64,000 nucleotides of DNA, taken from positions 7,130,001 through 7,194,000 of the forward strand of contig BTRK01000003.1 of assembly GCA_036245805.1 (NCBI GenBank), written 5' to 3'. Each line of letters begins with the position of its first letter. Within the stretch, counting starts at the first letter, position 1. Under the pieces are notes generated by a model that had not been told where the DNA came from, did no database searches, and worked only from the letters and a program-made list of their open reading frames with translations. The position numbers and the translations under genes are program-made. Positions 23,801-35,451 of this stretch are shown here, piece after piece. Source of the DNA: Pristionchus mayeri (Eukaryota > Nematoda > Chromadorea > Rhabditida > Neodiplogasteridae).

Positions 23801-26800
23801 TACTAGATATTACTCATGGTTTAGCAAGCTATAAAATACATATAGTGAACACGTAACATGACCGCGAAATCTTGAGTTTGGAACCTACAAATTTGAGAAA
23901 TATCGAGTTGAAAAACATGATTTTTTTGAAATGTGGAAATCTTCGATTTTTTCAACGGAATTGAACATATCTAGGTTAGTAACAATATAATTATGAAACA
24001 AACGATTTATATGAGCGATTGCAACTTAATAATAAGAAATTGTAATTCACGAATTAGCGACTTGAGCACACATTTTGCATTACCGTAACATATTCTAACC
24101 CCTGCCGACTCTCACTCGCATTTTTCCTTGACTAATATGGGTACGTAGATTCTGAAACTGCAGTCAAAATCTACTAAAGGGTGGGTTCCAAGCGAGATAT
24201 GATTTTTTATATGAATCTCGACCTAGTTTTTCGAGATTTTCAACGCGATTTCGCACTCGCCCGGATTTGGTGTGAACATGAAAGTTTCTTAAAATAATTG
24301 TCCGCGCATTTTGAGCACAAGCTGACCAGCGTAGCTCAAAAATGAACCATGTTACGTCAGAGCCGGAACGAGGTCCGGAAAATGCCTAAAAGCCGGTTCT
24401 GGGACAAATCGCTGCTACAAAAGTTTTCTCGTCTCCACATGAATCTGCCATAATTTTCTTTTGGATACTGCTCAAACTTTTGCAGCTAGTTCCTCAGGTT
24501 CATGCAATCTCTCAGAAGACGCGTGATAATTTTTGAATTTTTTTTAGAGAGACATGGAAACAATTCCGTTGCTTAAAATGCACGCTATGTGACTGAAATT
24601 ACGGAATTTAAGCACATTATGAATTTGAACATTTTTGAAACGTACAGTTCGGCACCTCTCAAATTATCGTCGTGCATCAACCGCCCTTCCGCCGACTGAA
24701 CATCACCTGTCCCGCTGATTCGTACGATTTTCTCACCGGTGTCGTGAGGTATTTGTTTTTCAATACATATTTAAAAAAAAATGTCCTTCTCATTTTTTTT
24801 TTAAATAAGGGGTAACACGAATGGAATTTTCTCCAAGAACGAGTCGAAAATTATCTAGAGCGAGTGAAACATAAACGAACTAGCCACAATCCTGCGCTGT
24901 CAAAGAACTTTGTACTTATGCAAATAGCATCATAGCTGTCTGTGGAACTTCGGATAAAGTGATTCATGATCGAGCTGCCGGTTTCTTTTACATACACATA
25001 TCGGATAATTGAACTAATTTTTCGTGTTACTCCTTCTTTAAATAAAGAGGCAAGCTCTCACCGGTCAGAATGGCAAACATGTACACTCTTTAGACGCTCC
25101 CGTCAAGCCGCGCTCAAGCTTACCACCGATCTCCACTTCCTATCGAATATGGACAAGGTACTGGGAAAGTCAAATCAATTTATCCTAATTGTGCTATGCA
25201 TATGTACAGTATCGGACAAAAGTATTGCGATTCTTTTCAAATGATCATATCTTTTTTTTTTAAATTTAAGCTAGAGACTTGCTCTTTTTCCATTATGTAG
25301 GAGGATGAAAGTACTACATACTCAAGATATTATGTTTGATGAAGGTCATTATCTTCTAATAATTAACTAATTAGGCGTAATTAGTGAATATTTCAGATTT
25401 TCCAGTTTACTAACGGAATTGTTCCAGCTGTTCCCACTTATGGTGGTGAAACTACATTCACATTTGAGCACAATCCACTATTTAAATGTTCGGTATCAAG
25501 ACGCGCTGCTTCACCGAATCACTTTTCCAACACCTAAAAATTTTAGTTTTTTAGCCGCAATTCTCGTTCGAGAAGAGCAATCACTTCCAAATTTTGCAGG
25601 TATGGTTCTACACTGATGGCGCATCAATGTTATTCATTCGAACCTTAGGTCAATTTTTGACAAAAATCTATTTTTAAAATATTGTTATATTTGACCTACC
25701 AAGATCTTAAAGTAGTATCCAGTAAAAATCTGCAAAATATATATGTGATAGGAATCGCTGTCTACATTTCAAATACTGAAAACTAGACGTTTGCGTATCT
25801 CCACCTTCCAATTTCGGGGGGGGGGGGGGGGGGTGACAAAACGGCAACGACATAACGGCAAGCGACAAAACGGCAACGGAGCATAACTCAGTGGAGAGTT
25901 GTCCTAGAACATCAGGAATGGTCTGTATCACATCAGTATATGTTCTTCTTAATTATTAATAACATGATCTTTGATCTTTTGGAGATTGACGACAAAACGG
26001 CAACGAGCAATAACACCACTCAGATTCATCCCACAGTTCTCGGGAAGGCAACAATCGATAGCTAATGACTTGCCCTATCCATTCGACATCTGGTCTTTGA
26101 ACTTTGAGCAACTGACGACAAAACGGCAAATAACACGGTTCAGAATCATCCCACAGCGCTCAGATCGGCACCAATCGATAGCTAATGACGTGCCTTATCC
26201 TTTCGATATCTGATCTTTCATATTTGACGAACTGACGACAAAACGGCAACGAGCTATATCTGAGTCAACGCAAGCTTCTGGATGATTCTGAGTAGTGTTT
26301 TGGCTCGTTGCCGTTTTGTCGCTAGTTGGTCAAAGATCAAAGATCATATGTCGAATGAATAGATCCGATCATTAGCTATCGATTGGTGCCTACCTGAGCG
26401 CTGTGGGATGATTCTGAACCGTTTTATGGCTCGTTGCCGTTTTGTCGTCAACTTCCAAAAGATCAAAGATCATGTTATTGATAATTAAGGAGAAAATATA
26501 CTGATGTGATACAGACCATTCCCGATGTTCTAGGATAACTCTCCACGGAGATATGCTTCGTTGCCGTTTTGTCGCTTGCCGTTATGTCGTTGCCGTTTTG
26601 TCGTAAATAAGCCGTGTTGCCGTTTTGTCGTTGCCGTTTTGTCACCCCCCCCCCCAATTTCGTGGCCGTTCATGTGTGCGAATCGAGTGCTTCCAAGCCT
26701 AATCCACAAAATCGAAACTGGCAGAGCTGATTTCCCCCCGATTTTGCTCTCAATAAAAAGCTTTTGCCCCAAAATGTCATATATTATGTTAAAAGCTTAG

Positions 26801-29800
26801 AATCGCTCATAACAGTAATCAAAAACATATAATCATGTTGTGGAGAGGGTAGCGGACAGCGCAGTTCGCGCAAATGAACGGCCACAAAATTCGAAGTGGA
26901 GATTCGCAAACGTCTAGTTTTCAGTATTTGAAATCTAGAGAGTGATTCCTATCACATATATATTTTGCATATTTTTACTGGACACTACAGTAAGATCTTG
27001 GTAGGTCAAATATAACAATATTTTAAAAATAGATTTTTGTCAAAAATTGACATATAAGGTTCGAATGAATAACATTGATGCGCCATCAGTGTAGAACCAT
27101 ACCTGCAAAATTTGGAAGTGATTGCTCTTCTCGAACGAGAATTGCGGCTAAAAAACTAAAATTTTTAGGTGTTGGAAAAGTGATTCGGTGAAGCAGCGCG
27201 TCTTGATACCGAACATTTAAATAGTGGATTGTGCTCAAATGTGAATGTAGTTTCACCACCATAAGTGGGAACAGCTGGAACAATTCCGTTAGTAAACTGG
27301 GAAATCTGAAATATTCACTAATTACGCCTAATTAGTTAATTATTAGAAGATAATGACCTTCATCAAACATAATATCTTGAGTATGTAGTACTTTCATCCT
27401 CCTACATAATGGAAAAAAGAACAAGTCTCTACCTTGATTTCAAAGGAAGATATGAGCAATTTAAAAAAATCCCAATACGTTTGTCCGATACTGTACATTG
27501 CCTCAATTTTTGATTATGTTTCAACAGTTGTTGTTGTAATTCAGCTCAAACAATCTGAAGTTATTCACTCATATTCGTGGAAAAAAACAAATCTAAAAAT
27601 GTATTTGAACGTGTGGGATGTGAAATATCAATCATTACTCGATGACCATAGACGAATCTCCAAGTCGAGTTCTCAATCTGGAGAGTTCTCAAAACAACAC
27701 AACTACAGGGTGCGTACAAGTATGGTGACAAAAATTTTGTATAATAAAAAAAAAATTTTGTATAATATCTCGCGAAATCGCGAACTCGCAATCGCTATGA
27801 ATCCTCCAGGTTGGGCCTCCCCCCCCCCCTGCCCTAGCATAACAACTCCAAGATATTCACCATAGATTCCCACCATGGAGTTCTCCCTCTTAGGCCTGCG
27901 CGAATTTCAATTCGAAAAATTTGAGACCTTGGCCCGTTACTCATATTTGGTTGAAATGATAATTCCAAAATAATGGATAAGGATTACCCCAGTATTAGAA
28001 CTTGGTTGTAGAGAGAAGCCATTCGAAATTAGAGTACTCTTGCTTAGCGACACCTCTCATTTTGGATAACGGAGAAATATTAATTTAATTACATCACACA
28101 TTGATAATGACTCAAAAATTTGAAAAGTGACATATTCACTTTTCATATTAAACATGCGTAGAGCATGCCATAAACTTGCATACTATGTTATGCGGTCAAA
28201 TTATGAATTATGATGGCATCAAATTGAATGAACCCCTGCTCATAATATCATAATCAGGTTTGGGGAAATTTTGCTGAAATGGCCACTTGGGATAGATTTG
28301 AACAATCTGCAGATCCAGGTTCCCAATCAAAAGGGAATTTGAATGCATAATTACTCTCCTTAGTGGTTGAGTATCATCCACAATATATCATAATTATTAT
28401 ATCTACCGAGATTAATGAATGCCACTTCTAAGAACAGGAAAAAAATTTCGTGGGCCGTAACTGGAAAAGCCATTTAAAAATATTTTCCAAGGCCGGCCTC
28501 AGCTTTCGAATGGAATGGTTCACATATTTAGACTTATGTATTATTGCGTTTATCAGAAATATTGGGTTGGGAGTTCCATCTATGTCGCTGCTCTATAGGG
28601 GCATCCAAGAGCAGGTCACATTGAGTATGGTAAAATAGCTATGCAACATTTTTGTTGATAAATTAATTCAAAAAATGGATTTGGAATATTTCTATGATAT
28701 TTACGCGCTACATATCAGGTTGGTCCATAAGTCTTTTCCCTTTTCCGCTATTATATATTTTTGGATTTACGAGCCCTTACTTTCAACCGATTCTCATATG
28801 TTTCGATGCATTCAGTGAGTGCATCGATACTCTCGTTAGCGCACATTGGGTCAAGCCTCTATTGACAGTATTACTATCACAAAGTAAAGCCAAATGCTCC
28901 GTCGTGCGTTATAGAGTTACTTTAGTTTCGAGTTGTGCTCTAGGCAAATAAGACATTTGACTACTATCATGCCATCATTATGTAGCGTGGTATTCGTAGT
29001 TTTCAAAACACTATTGAACCCTGACATCCCGTAAACGATGGGGTCAAACAGGTGCTACTTATTTCAGTTCTGATCAGCATGACGATAGTGATTTTAATTA
29101 ACCATATGTTCGAAACAACGTGCATAGGCACCCCAATTCAACCCATACATGAAGCTACATCTATATTGAGTTTATATTTTCGTTTTGGTGCAGGTAGCAA
29201 TAGTCCTTTCAAAATATGTATAACTCAATGTTACAACATGGATATTTGGTTGTGCAAATGCCCATTACGAAGCATCTTTGTTTCCAGCATCGATAGATGA
29301 TTCGATATTTTAAGCTTGAACGCACAAGCTACCTATTATCTACCGTATATCAAAAAGGTAGAATTTGGGAATGACTCGTTCCTCGGGAGATTGGACCTTT
29401 TCGAACACTCCAGAAATTGAATTTTTGTATATTTTTGTCGTTTGAAAAATGTTTTCAAAATACTGTTGCATTGAAAGAATAATGAGAACTTCGCTGAATT
29501 TTTTTTATATTAGTGAGCCCCAATAGTGAATGAATGTAGCGCCCCTTCATATATGACAATATCTTCGATCCTTGGATCAGGAGTTCCGATCGATTGAACA
29601 GCGTTGCATCGCTCACGTTATGATTTTCAAGCCTGTTTTTCGGAATTCCGCAAAGTAAGCGCATGTTCCTACCCACTGTTAGAAAGAGCAACTAATGGGC
29701 TTTCCATTCATGTAAAAGAAATGGTACCGGAATATTTCTCCGCTGAATGCTAGCTGATCAAACAAAATGGAAAATTGTTACAAAAATTTATTTGGAAACA

Positions 29801-32800
29801 AACGTCAGATTTTCGGAAACTCTAAAGCCATGAAGTAATTCTAATATATGACAATGAAATTCGAGCGTACCCTTACATATTGCCTTGGAGTCAGGCAATT
29901 ATCTTTTACTGGAACAATTTTAGATGAAGTCGAATTGTAAACCCCAAAAGGGAAAAGACTTATGGACCAACCTAATAGCTAAATATCTTAGGAACATACT
30001 CCAGCAAATTGATGTATATTGGAAACGCATGCGACGAGCAGGATGCAATTGATTTTGTCACCATACTTTTTACGCACCCTGTATAACGTAAAACACAACT
30101 ATAAGCTTGCAAATGCGCTTGTGAAAAGAGAAATTATTTGAAAAGGACCAAAGATCAATGATCAATTCTAGCTGGCAGTCGATGTTGAGTCTCCCTGTTA
30201 TCGCACATACTTCGCCAACGTCGATGACCTCTGGCTTCTGATTGTGACGATTGACGAGGAGGAGGTTAGCACGTTTGTTATGCATTTAACTTTACTTTTA
30301 AACAAATTAAACACAATTGCACTATTCGCATAACCTGATTAGTTTTTTTTTTAGAATTAGGCACGTTCTTTCCGCTTGGATTTCGAGATTGTTGAACAAG
30401 AGGAAAAAAAAGCTAAATAAATTCAGGTAGCTGGCTTCGAGCGACTTGCGGAGTTGCTGTTTAATGTGAGTTTCAAAAAAAACCCAATGGTACAATTGAA
30501 ATTATCGGTATGTTTTATCATTTCCGATAAAAATGAAATGCGTTTCAATTATTCGTTAAGTATTATTGAAAAATATATTATTCGATTGCAGCGGCGGTTT
30601 TCCATGAAAAAATATAAATAATTAAAACAATCCAATTTCGATCGTCAAATTATTGCAGCAGCTGTCGAACGTCACGATGCAATGCCATGTGCACGTGAAG
30701 ACCAGTTCAATGGTGAACATATCACTATTTTACGAGGCCATGCAACAAAAAAGCATGGCCCATGCTTTTTTCTCCGGGGTTGGACAAATTTACATCACTG
30801 AAAAAAGCCTGATTATAGTGGGGGGACATGGAAGCCTTTCGATGATCTTGCATTAGGCAATACACTTTTTTGAGTCAATACAACATTGCAAATTGAGATC
30901 GCCCGCTGCATCAAATCGCTCACTCGGTGGTACAGCACAGCGGACCTGAGCCTGGAGATACATGCCGATACTGCGGAGGCGGTGAGTATTATTTGAAGAA
31001 ATGGCTCTCTCCGTCGTATCGTAGATCGGTGAGCGAGAAAAAGACCGTTGCATATAAGCAAATCAAATGGTTGTTCAGAGTACTCCAATCAAGTTTGGAG
31101 TGTTTGACATAACCTACAAATATAATTAAACATCGTAAAAGTTTGTATTAATCCTTTAACAAGTCGGAACTGATTCACAAATTTCAGGTGTACGACCAGC
31201 TCTCAGCCCTCGTTGATCTCAATCTGTACAAACTCAAGATAATCTGCACGGAATTCGATTCACCTGAACTGAATATCACTCGGATAGCCACTCTTCTTGC
31301 CAAGAACTGCATCAGAACGAAGATTCTGACGTTTCGGTGAGTAGAAAGAACGGAATAGTTTCGTAAGAAATCTCTCAAGTCTAGAGACCAGACTGATATT
31401 AATAAGAATATCAGTAAACTTGGGTCAGCGATTCACGAAAGAGAACTCATAGATAGTAAGGAAAACGAAGTATCTTAACTGGTATGCTCGATGTGTTTCA
31501 CGAATAATGTAAAATGGGTGGTCGATAGTGACAACTATGGTTCCGAAAGTGGAACGTTTCCATCAAGATACGCGAATTGAAACTCATGTCTCTCTTATTC
31601 ACGTCTCCCTCAGATACGTCTCTCGGTCGAAAATGAGACAGAAACGTGTCGAGACACCTCTTGCTCTCTACTTTCCATTGGACAACAACAGCAATAACAA
31701 CAATAATAGCAATGACAAAAAAACAACAGAGACGTGGTAAAGTGTAAACAAAATGAGAGAGACGTTTCTCCAATAACAAAAGGGAAACGTTTCTCTTTCC
31801 TTTGTTCGAGGTCTCCTCGAGTGAGTCATTTTCGGAACCCTAGAGACAACTATTTAAGTCCAGATTCGGTTCAGATATAAAAAAATAGTGAAATCAATAA
31901 TTATAGATTCATATTAACTTCAGTGAATGGAGCCTCAGTTGCACCTCCTCCACTCTCCTCACTTCCCATCCCATGGATACTCTTCGTATCTCATCTTGTG
32001 ATGTCCTCACCATTGATAACTTCCTCAAGGCGATGATTGCGACGGAGAAACAGGTGCAACGTGATTTTCAAAAAATCAATTAATTGTAAAAAAAATGTTT
32101 ACGAATTTGTTCCGCGGCCCTTGGTACTGGCGAGGTAGACGGGAATGGAGTGGAATAATCGGAATAAAAACTAGATATAGTGTTGAATCTTACCCCATTT
32201 TCTTTTGAAAAAAACTTCTCAGGACGCTCCCGATCCGAAGAAGGCGCGCATCGCGAGCAAGGAGGATCTAAAACCGAGTCGCAAGAGGAAACCTCCATTC
32301 ATCAAGAGATTCGAAATTGCTGGTGAGCGACTCCAAAAAAAATGTGATTTTTCCACTGAATGTTATTGCTACTACTATTGCTCACCTACTTTAATTCACC
32401 ATTTACACCCATCATGAAACATATCAATATCAGTGGATATTCTTCATGGAATCCAGAAAATATGAATGCTTCTTATTGGTCCATATTTCCATCGCTGACT
32501 TTGCCCATACGAAAAGCTCGAAATTCTTGCAATTGCTTCTCTATTTCAAACACTTTATCATCGCACGACAGGCTGAGAGAGTATTCTAAATACCGAGACG
32601 GTTATCTCAAATTAAAATTCCACGCCAATGTCGCCTGCGTAATGTAATATTTTCGTATTCATTCCATATCTTGTTTTTTTTTAAACTTTGGTGGAGATCA
32701 AATGAGAAATTTATAGAATATAATGACACAGCGTTCTCTACCGACAGAGAAGGGATCTGAATCGAACTGCAATCGGGAAACTTGAAATCGTACTGAAACA

Positions 32801-35051
32801 AAAAATGGCCTGCCTCGAATCCCCCTTTCTGCACAGCGTGTCAAAGCGACTAGTTTTGTTCGGCGCGGCGCTCGGTCGATCTTGAAACATAACATTTTTG
32901 ATTGAAATGAGTGTGAAAACTTTGAACAAAAAGAGGTGAAAAATATATCATAACCGCAGTAAAAATTAAATATGCATACCTACAACAGCACAGCGCATTG
33001 AATAGTAACGAAGACACCTACCTATAATTTTTTCTAAATTTCGTTTCATTTAAACTTTGTTACACTTATTTTTCACATTTTTCGGGTATAAATCGAAGAA
33101 GTTGAGAACCCACAGCAATATTGACCAGCACATATGTAGAACTTTTTAATACCTGCGCAAGGAGCTCTACAATTTGTATTACTTAGAATTTATCAAAAGT
33201 GTTGAAACTTTTCGAGAAATTGAGAAAATAATGCTAAAAAGTTTCAACATTTTTGAAAAATTCTAAGTAATACAAATTGTAGAGCTTCTCACGTAGATAT
33301 GAAAAAGTTCTGCATATGTGGGGGTCACTATTGCAGTGGGTTCTCAACTTTTTCGATTTATGCCCGAAAATGTGAACAATACGTGTAACAAATTTTGAAA
33401 CGCATTCTCTGTAATAGTGGTACGGTCGCCTATAATGGGTGGCACAATGCTTCAAAATGATCGTATCGAGCTGTAACTTGGAGGAGGTAATGTATAAGAG
33501 TAGGGAACACTTCCACATAAAAAATAGGTCAATAGCTCAACTTTTTGACCTACCTACAAAAATCAAAGATATACCATTCGAAAGAGCATCAAAATTTATG
33601 CATACATTTCGCTTTTCATCGAGTTTCATGCAAATCGACGTCCTCTGTGCATGAAAAAGTCAATATTTTTAATGTTTTTGATTTCTATCGATGCAAAGAT
33701 GTCATTTCCTATTTCCAATTGTATGCCCAGTAGATGCGCCGTGAATTTTTACATAAGAGAAATATTTTCAACACACGTAACTCGTTCCTCCTAGTAGTCA
33801 TTTCATGCATTTTCTAACAAAAAAATCGTAACGTGGGTTCGAACCTCACAACTTTAAAATATGTTTCAGTGACTATTTAAAATTGTCTAATCAGTCAATT
33901 GTTAAAGATTCACTGAAACATATCTCAAACAATCCACCATCATCCAACTCTCTCTCATTTCCCGTTTCGCTCCGGAAAGCGCGCGGTCAGAAGCATATGA
34001 TTTCTGTTAGAAAATGCATCATGATATGACCACTAGGAGGAACGAGTTTCTTGAATTGAAAATTTGTCTCTTATGTAAAAATTCACGGCGCATCTACTGG
34101 TCATAAAATTGGAAATAGGAAATGACATCTTTGCATCGATAAAAATCAAAAACCTTTAAAATATTGACGTTTTCATGCACAGAGGACGTCGATTTGCATG
34201 AAACTCGATGAAAAGCGAAATATATGCATAACTTTTGATGCTCTTTCGAATGGTATATAACATGTGGTCATATCTTTGATTTTTGTAGGTAGGTCAAAAA
34301 GTTGAGCTATTGACCTACTTTTTATGTGGAAGTGTTCCCTACTCATATGCATTACCTCCTCCAAGATACAGCTCGATATGATCATTTTGAAGCATTGTGC
34401 CACCCCTCTCCCATTCTTACAGAGAACCCGTTTTAAATGAAACGCAAATTAGTAAAAATTATACGGAGGTTTCTTAGTTACAATTCAGAGAGACGTGTTG
34501 TTTTAGGTATGCATATATAATTTTTGCAGCTAAGTTATGATATATCTTTCACCTATTTTGGTTCAAGTTTCATCACTCATTTCAATGAAAAATGTTTCAA
34601 GATGGACCGAGCGCCGCGCCGAACAAATTTTGGCACGCTGTGTTCTGTGAACGAAAGCGACCAGACTGATTTGTGTTTCACGCCAAATATGAGATGCAAC
34701 TGTGCTCAGTGTGGCCAAATTGGGATACTTATTTTATGTTTCAGACTGTCTTCAAATATGGGAGCGCTTTCAAACAGCCTATTCCCGCGTTTTGCATTTC
34801 GGGGGTTCGCGGGAAAATTCAAAATCTTAATCCCTTTGTCTACCCTTATCAATGGGGGGGTCAGAACGCTGTGATGAGAAAGCACCATTATGTGAACTTG
34901 AAACAAATTTCATAACGAATTTTCAGGCCAATGTCGCCTTCGCGGTCTCGAATTTCTCACCAACAAAGCGCACAAAGAACTGGAAAAGATGTTGAAGACG
35001 CACTTTCCACTCATGGAGTTCGATTGCTCCGAGATTTACTATTTTGAGTAG
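17889..35051 (+). CDS. F-box protein, nematode type, 19 exons, 688 aa
   Basis: Exons (phase-checked): 17889-17974, 18144-18173, 18204-18272, 19580-19668, 19872-20206, 21764-22015, 22093-22203, 22449-22490, 22558-22632, 24648-24748, 25055-25157, 30172-30264, 30427-30465, 30659-30712, 30898-30981, 31188-31336, 31924-32053, 32223-32322, 34927-35051 (2,067 nt, stop TAG). Residues 1-90 are Ser/Arg/Tyr-rich; about 92-203 hold Tyr-Asp-Arg repeats (DYSTPDYSRQD, DYSTPEYSRED); 204-287 are charged. The F-box spans exons 7-9 (about 317-363: LPDVVMRK, VFSSLTYREL, CKKWQRLI) and would bind Skp1 in an SCF ubiquitin ligase. The C-terminal half (LNLYKLKIICTEFDSPELN, SSCDVLTIDNFLKA) looks like the substrate-binding, F-box-associated regions of nematode F-box proteins; family name uncertain. 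All GT-AG introns. The long introns 3, 5, 9, 10, 11 and 18 each hold foldback or TIR transposons. A partial pseudogene copy follows at 36878. The start codon is a choice: the first ATG of an exon whose frame matches all later ones. Confidence 0.82.
18434..19530. mobile_element. Foldback in intron 3 with tRNA-like Pol III boxes in each arm
   Basis: Arms of about 460 bp (18434-18891 and 19079-19530) are nearly perfect inverted copies; the loop is about 190 bp. Each arm contains a box A-like TGGTGAAGTGG and an exact box B GGTTCGATCCC (18602-18660 plus strand; 19317-19375 minus strand). The sequence does not fold into a full tRNA: no acceptor stem pairs. It looks like a tRNA-derived SINE or tRNA relic captured in a foldback. 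Confidence 0.8.
18588..18668 (+). other. tRNA-derived sequence with intact box A and box B (not a tRNA gene)
   Basis: TGGTGAAGTGG and GGTTCGATCCC are at the usual order and distance, and the T-arm stem can pair, but I find no acceptor or anticodon stem. The mirror copy is at 19308-19388 on the other strand. Could be a weak Pol III promoter or only a relic. Confidence 0.5.
20233..21571. mobile_element. Foldback element, TGAGGCCGGTT family, copy 2 (intron 5)
   Basis: Ends TGAGGCCGGTTG and inverse, flanked by TA on both sides (20231-20232, 21572-21573). Arms include 'gtgcagcctacatg' and its inverse. Same family as 5546-6552. The left arm is interrupted by a 331-bp retroposed insert (20466-20796); the right arm shows the uninterrupted text. 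It lies wholly within intron 5 of the F-box gene. Confidence 0.88.
20466..20796 (-). mobile_element. SINE-like retroposed insert with 11-bp target duplication
   Basis: Flanked by GAGACGAAGTA at both ends (20455-20465, 20797-20807). The opposite arm of the host foldback (near 21325-21345) has this text once, giving the pre-insertion state. On the minus strand the insert ends in a short tail, ATATGATATGATA, and begins with a hairpin (TTGAAGTGTA ... TACACTTCAA). Not coding. The 11-bp duplication and tail fit LINE-mobilised retroposition; no tRNA boxes are seen. Confidence 0.8.
22641..24525. mobile_element. Large foldback (about 1.9 kb, arms near 900 bp) in intron 9
   Basis: Left end 'cacgcgtcttctgagaga', right end its inverse. 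Almost the whole element is two inverted arms meeting near 23,590, with very few mismatches. It starts only 8 bp after the 5' splice site of exon 9. A transcript would form a duplex of roughly 900 bp. No open frame of note and no target duplication that I can define. Confidence 0.88.
24799..25044. mobile_element. Short MITE, TTTAAAKAAGGRGTAACACG family, copy 1 (intron 10)
   Basis: Left end 'ttaaataaggggtaacacg', right end 'cgtgttactccttctttaa'. Internal text ('cgaactagccacaatcctgc', 'gctgtcaaagaactttg') recurs at 48472-48920. It ends only 10 bp before the 3' splice site of exon 11, so it probably supplies part of the acceptor region. Confidence 0.8.
25207..27493. mobile_element. Tc1/mariner-type foldback in intron 11
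   Basis: Ends CAGTATCGGACAAA and inverse, flanked by TA (25205-25206, 27494-27495). Arms of about 610 bp (25207-25817, 26883-27493) are nearly perfect inverted copies, which is why the same 65-codon open frame appears on opposite strands at 25419-25616 and 27086-27283. The loop holds a second, unrelated foldback (25817-26655). Confidence 0.92.
25817..26655. mobile_element. Nested foldback with iterated GACAAAACGGCAACG motif
   Basis: A homopolymer G run at the left and C run at the right border tandem motifs GACAAAACGGCAACGA, CATAACGGCAAGC, GACAAAACGGCAACGG, inverted at the other end. The motif recurs inside at about 25989, 26112 and 26235 (plus) and 26306, 26441 and 26560-26640 (minus), spaced by units of about 123 bp. 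AATTTCG flanks both ends (25810-25816, 26656-26662). Confidence 0.88.
27706..30081. mobile_element. TA-flanked TIR transposon (2.4 kb), non-autonomous
   Basis: Ends CAGGGTGCGTACAAGTATGG and CAGGGTGCGTAAAAAGTATG (inverted), flanked by TA (27704-27705, 30082-30083). The duplicate locus at 36,781-36,787 has 'cacaactataac' with a single TA: a precise empty site. The interior has no transposase I can read and contains a mariner remnant (28715-29975). Confidence 0.92.
28715..29975. mobile_element. mariner remnant (1,261 bp), TTAGGTTGGTCC family
   Basis: Terminal repeats TCAGGTTGGTCCATAAGTC and TTAGGTTGGTCCATAAGTC (inverted), flanked by TA (28713-28714, 29976-29977). Full mariner size but no open transposase frame. 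Text at 28813-28845 resembles 51024-51050 in the remnant at 50919-52184. Confidence 0.85.
31535..31855. repeat. Weak inverted repeat in intron 16
   Basis: 'gacaactatggttccgaaa' at the left and 'tttcggaaccctagagacaac' at the right are imperfect inverted copies; between them are GAGAC/GTCTC-rich stretches that also pair partly. Probably an old MITE. Confidence 0.4.
33054..33395. repeat. Inner hairpin 1
   Basis: 'agaagttgagaacccac' and 'gtgggttctcaactttt' pair, with 'gctctacaatttgtatta' and its inverse nearer the centre (33160-33290). Nested in the 32727-34873 foldback. Confidence 0.75.
33403..34428. mobile_element. Inner foldback 2
   Basis: 'gtggcacaatgcttc' and its inverse, with arms of over 300 bp ('cgacgtcctctgtgcatga' and inverse). 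Nested next to inner hairpin 1. No coding capacity. Confidence 0.8.
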
Positions 35052-35451
35052 TCTGGAACTCTCGCCACTGTAGATATGGCTTAGCAAGGAATATTTCGTT
35101 GCATTATGCACTATTTCATTATTTCTAATGCATATAAGAAAACAATAGAGCATGCAGAATTAAGTCAGATATTTCTTGAGAAGCCATTTCGTTCTTTTTT
35201 CTACGTTTGTCTGCATTTCCCGGGTCTATCACAATATTTGCAGGGTATTTGGTTACTTCAGTTTCCCACAAGTCTTTGTTTGGAGTATTCTTAGCAATAT
35301 TTGATTATCTAGAATGATTTGGTGTGAATGTAAAACATTTTTCATATTGAAAAAGCAGGGTGCCAAACGTTGCCGCATATCTTATTGTTTGTATAAGACA
35401 TTTGAATTGTCGTTGTAGCACCGCTTTGATACAGTCATGAAAAAGGCTGAT

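Larger units (their letters stand above)
32727..34873. mobile_element. CMC-like foldback (2.1 kb) with 4-bp duplication, intron 18
   Basis: Ends CACAGCGTTCT and inverse, flanked by ATGA (32723-32726, 34874-34877). The duplicate locus at about 42,730 reads 'ataatgagaaacc' with one ATGA: a precise empty site. Outer arms (32727-33053, 34429-34873) enclose two further hairpins in tandem. CAC ends and a 4-bp duplication are what Chapaev-type (CMC) elements have; the assignment is inference. Confidence 0.88.
27556..35450. repeat. Segmental duplication, copy 1
   Basis: Exons 12-19 of the F-box gene with their introns and about 400 bp of 3' flank match 36629-43405, in direct order. The match begins at 'gttattcactcatattcgtgg' and runs past the stop codon to 'gtataagacatttgaattgtcg'. 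Differences are mostly separate transposon insertions in the two copies. Confidence 0.92.

Noticed and set aside
25419..25616. 65-codon open frame found again on the minus strand at 27086-27283
   Set aside because: Both lie in the matching arms of the 25207-27493 foldback, so identity reflects the inverted repeat and not two genes.
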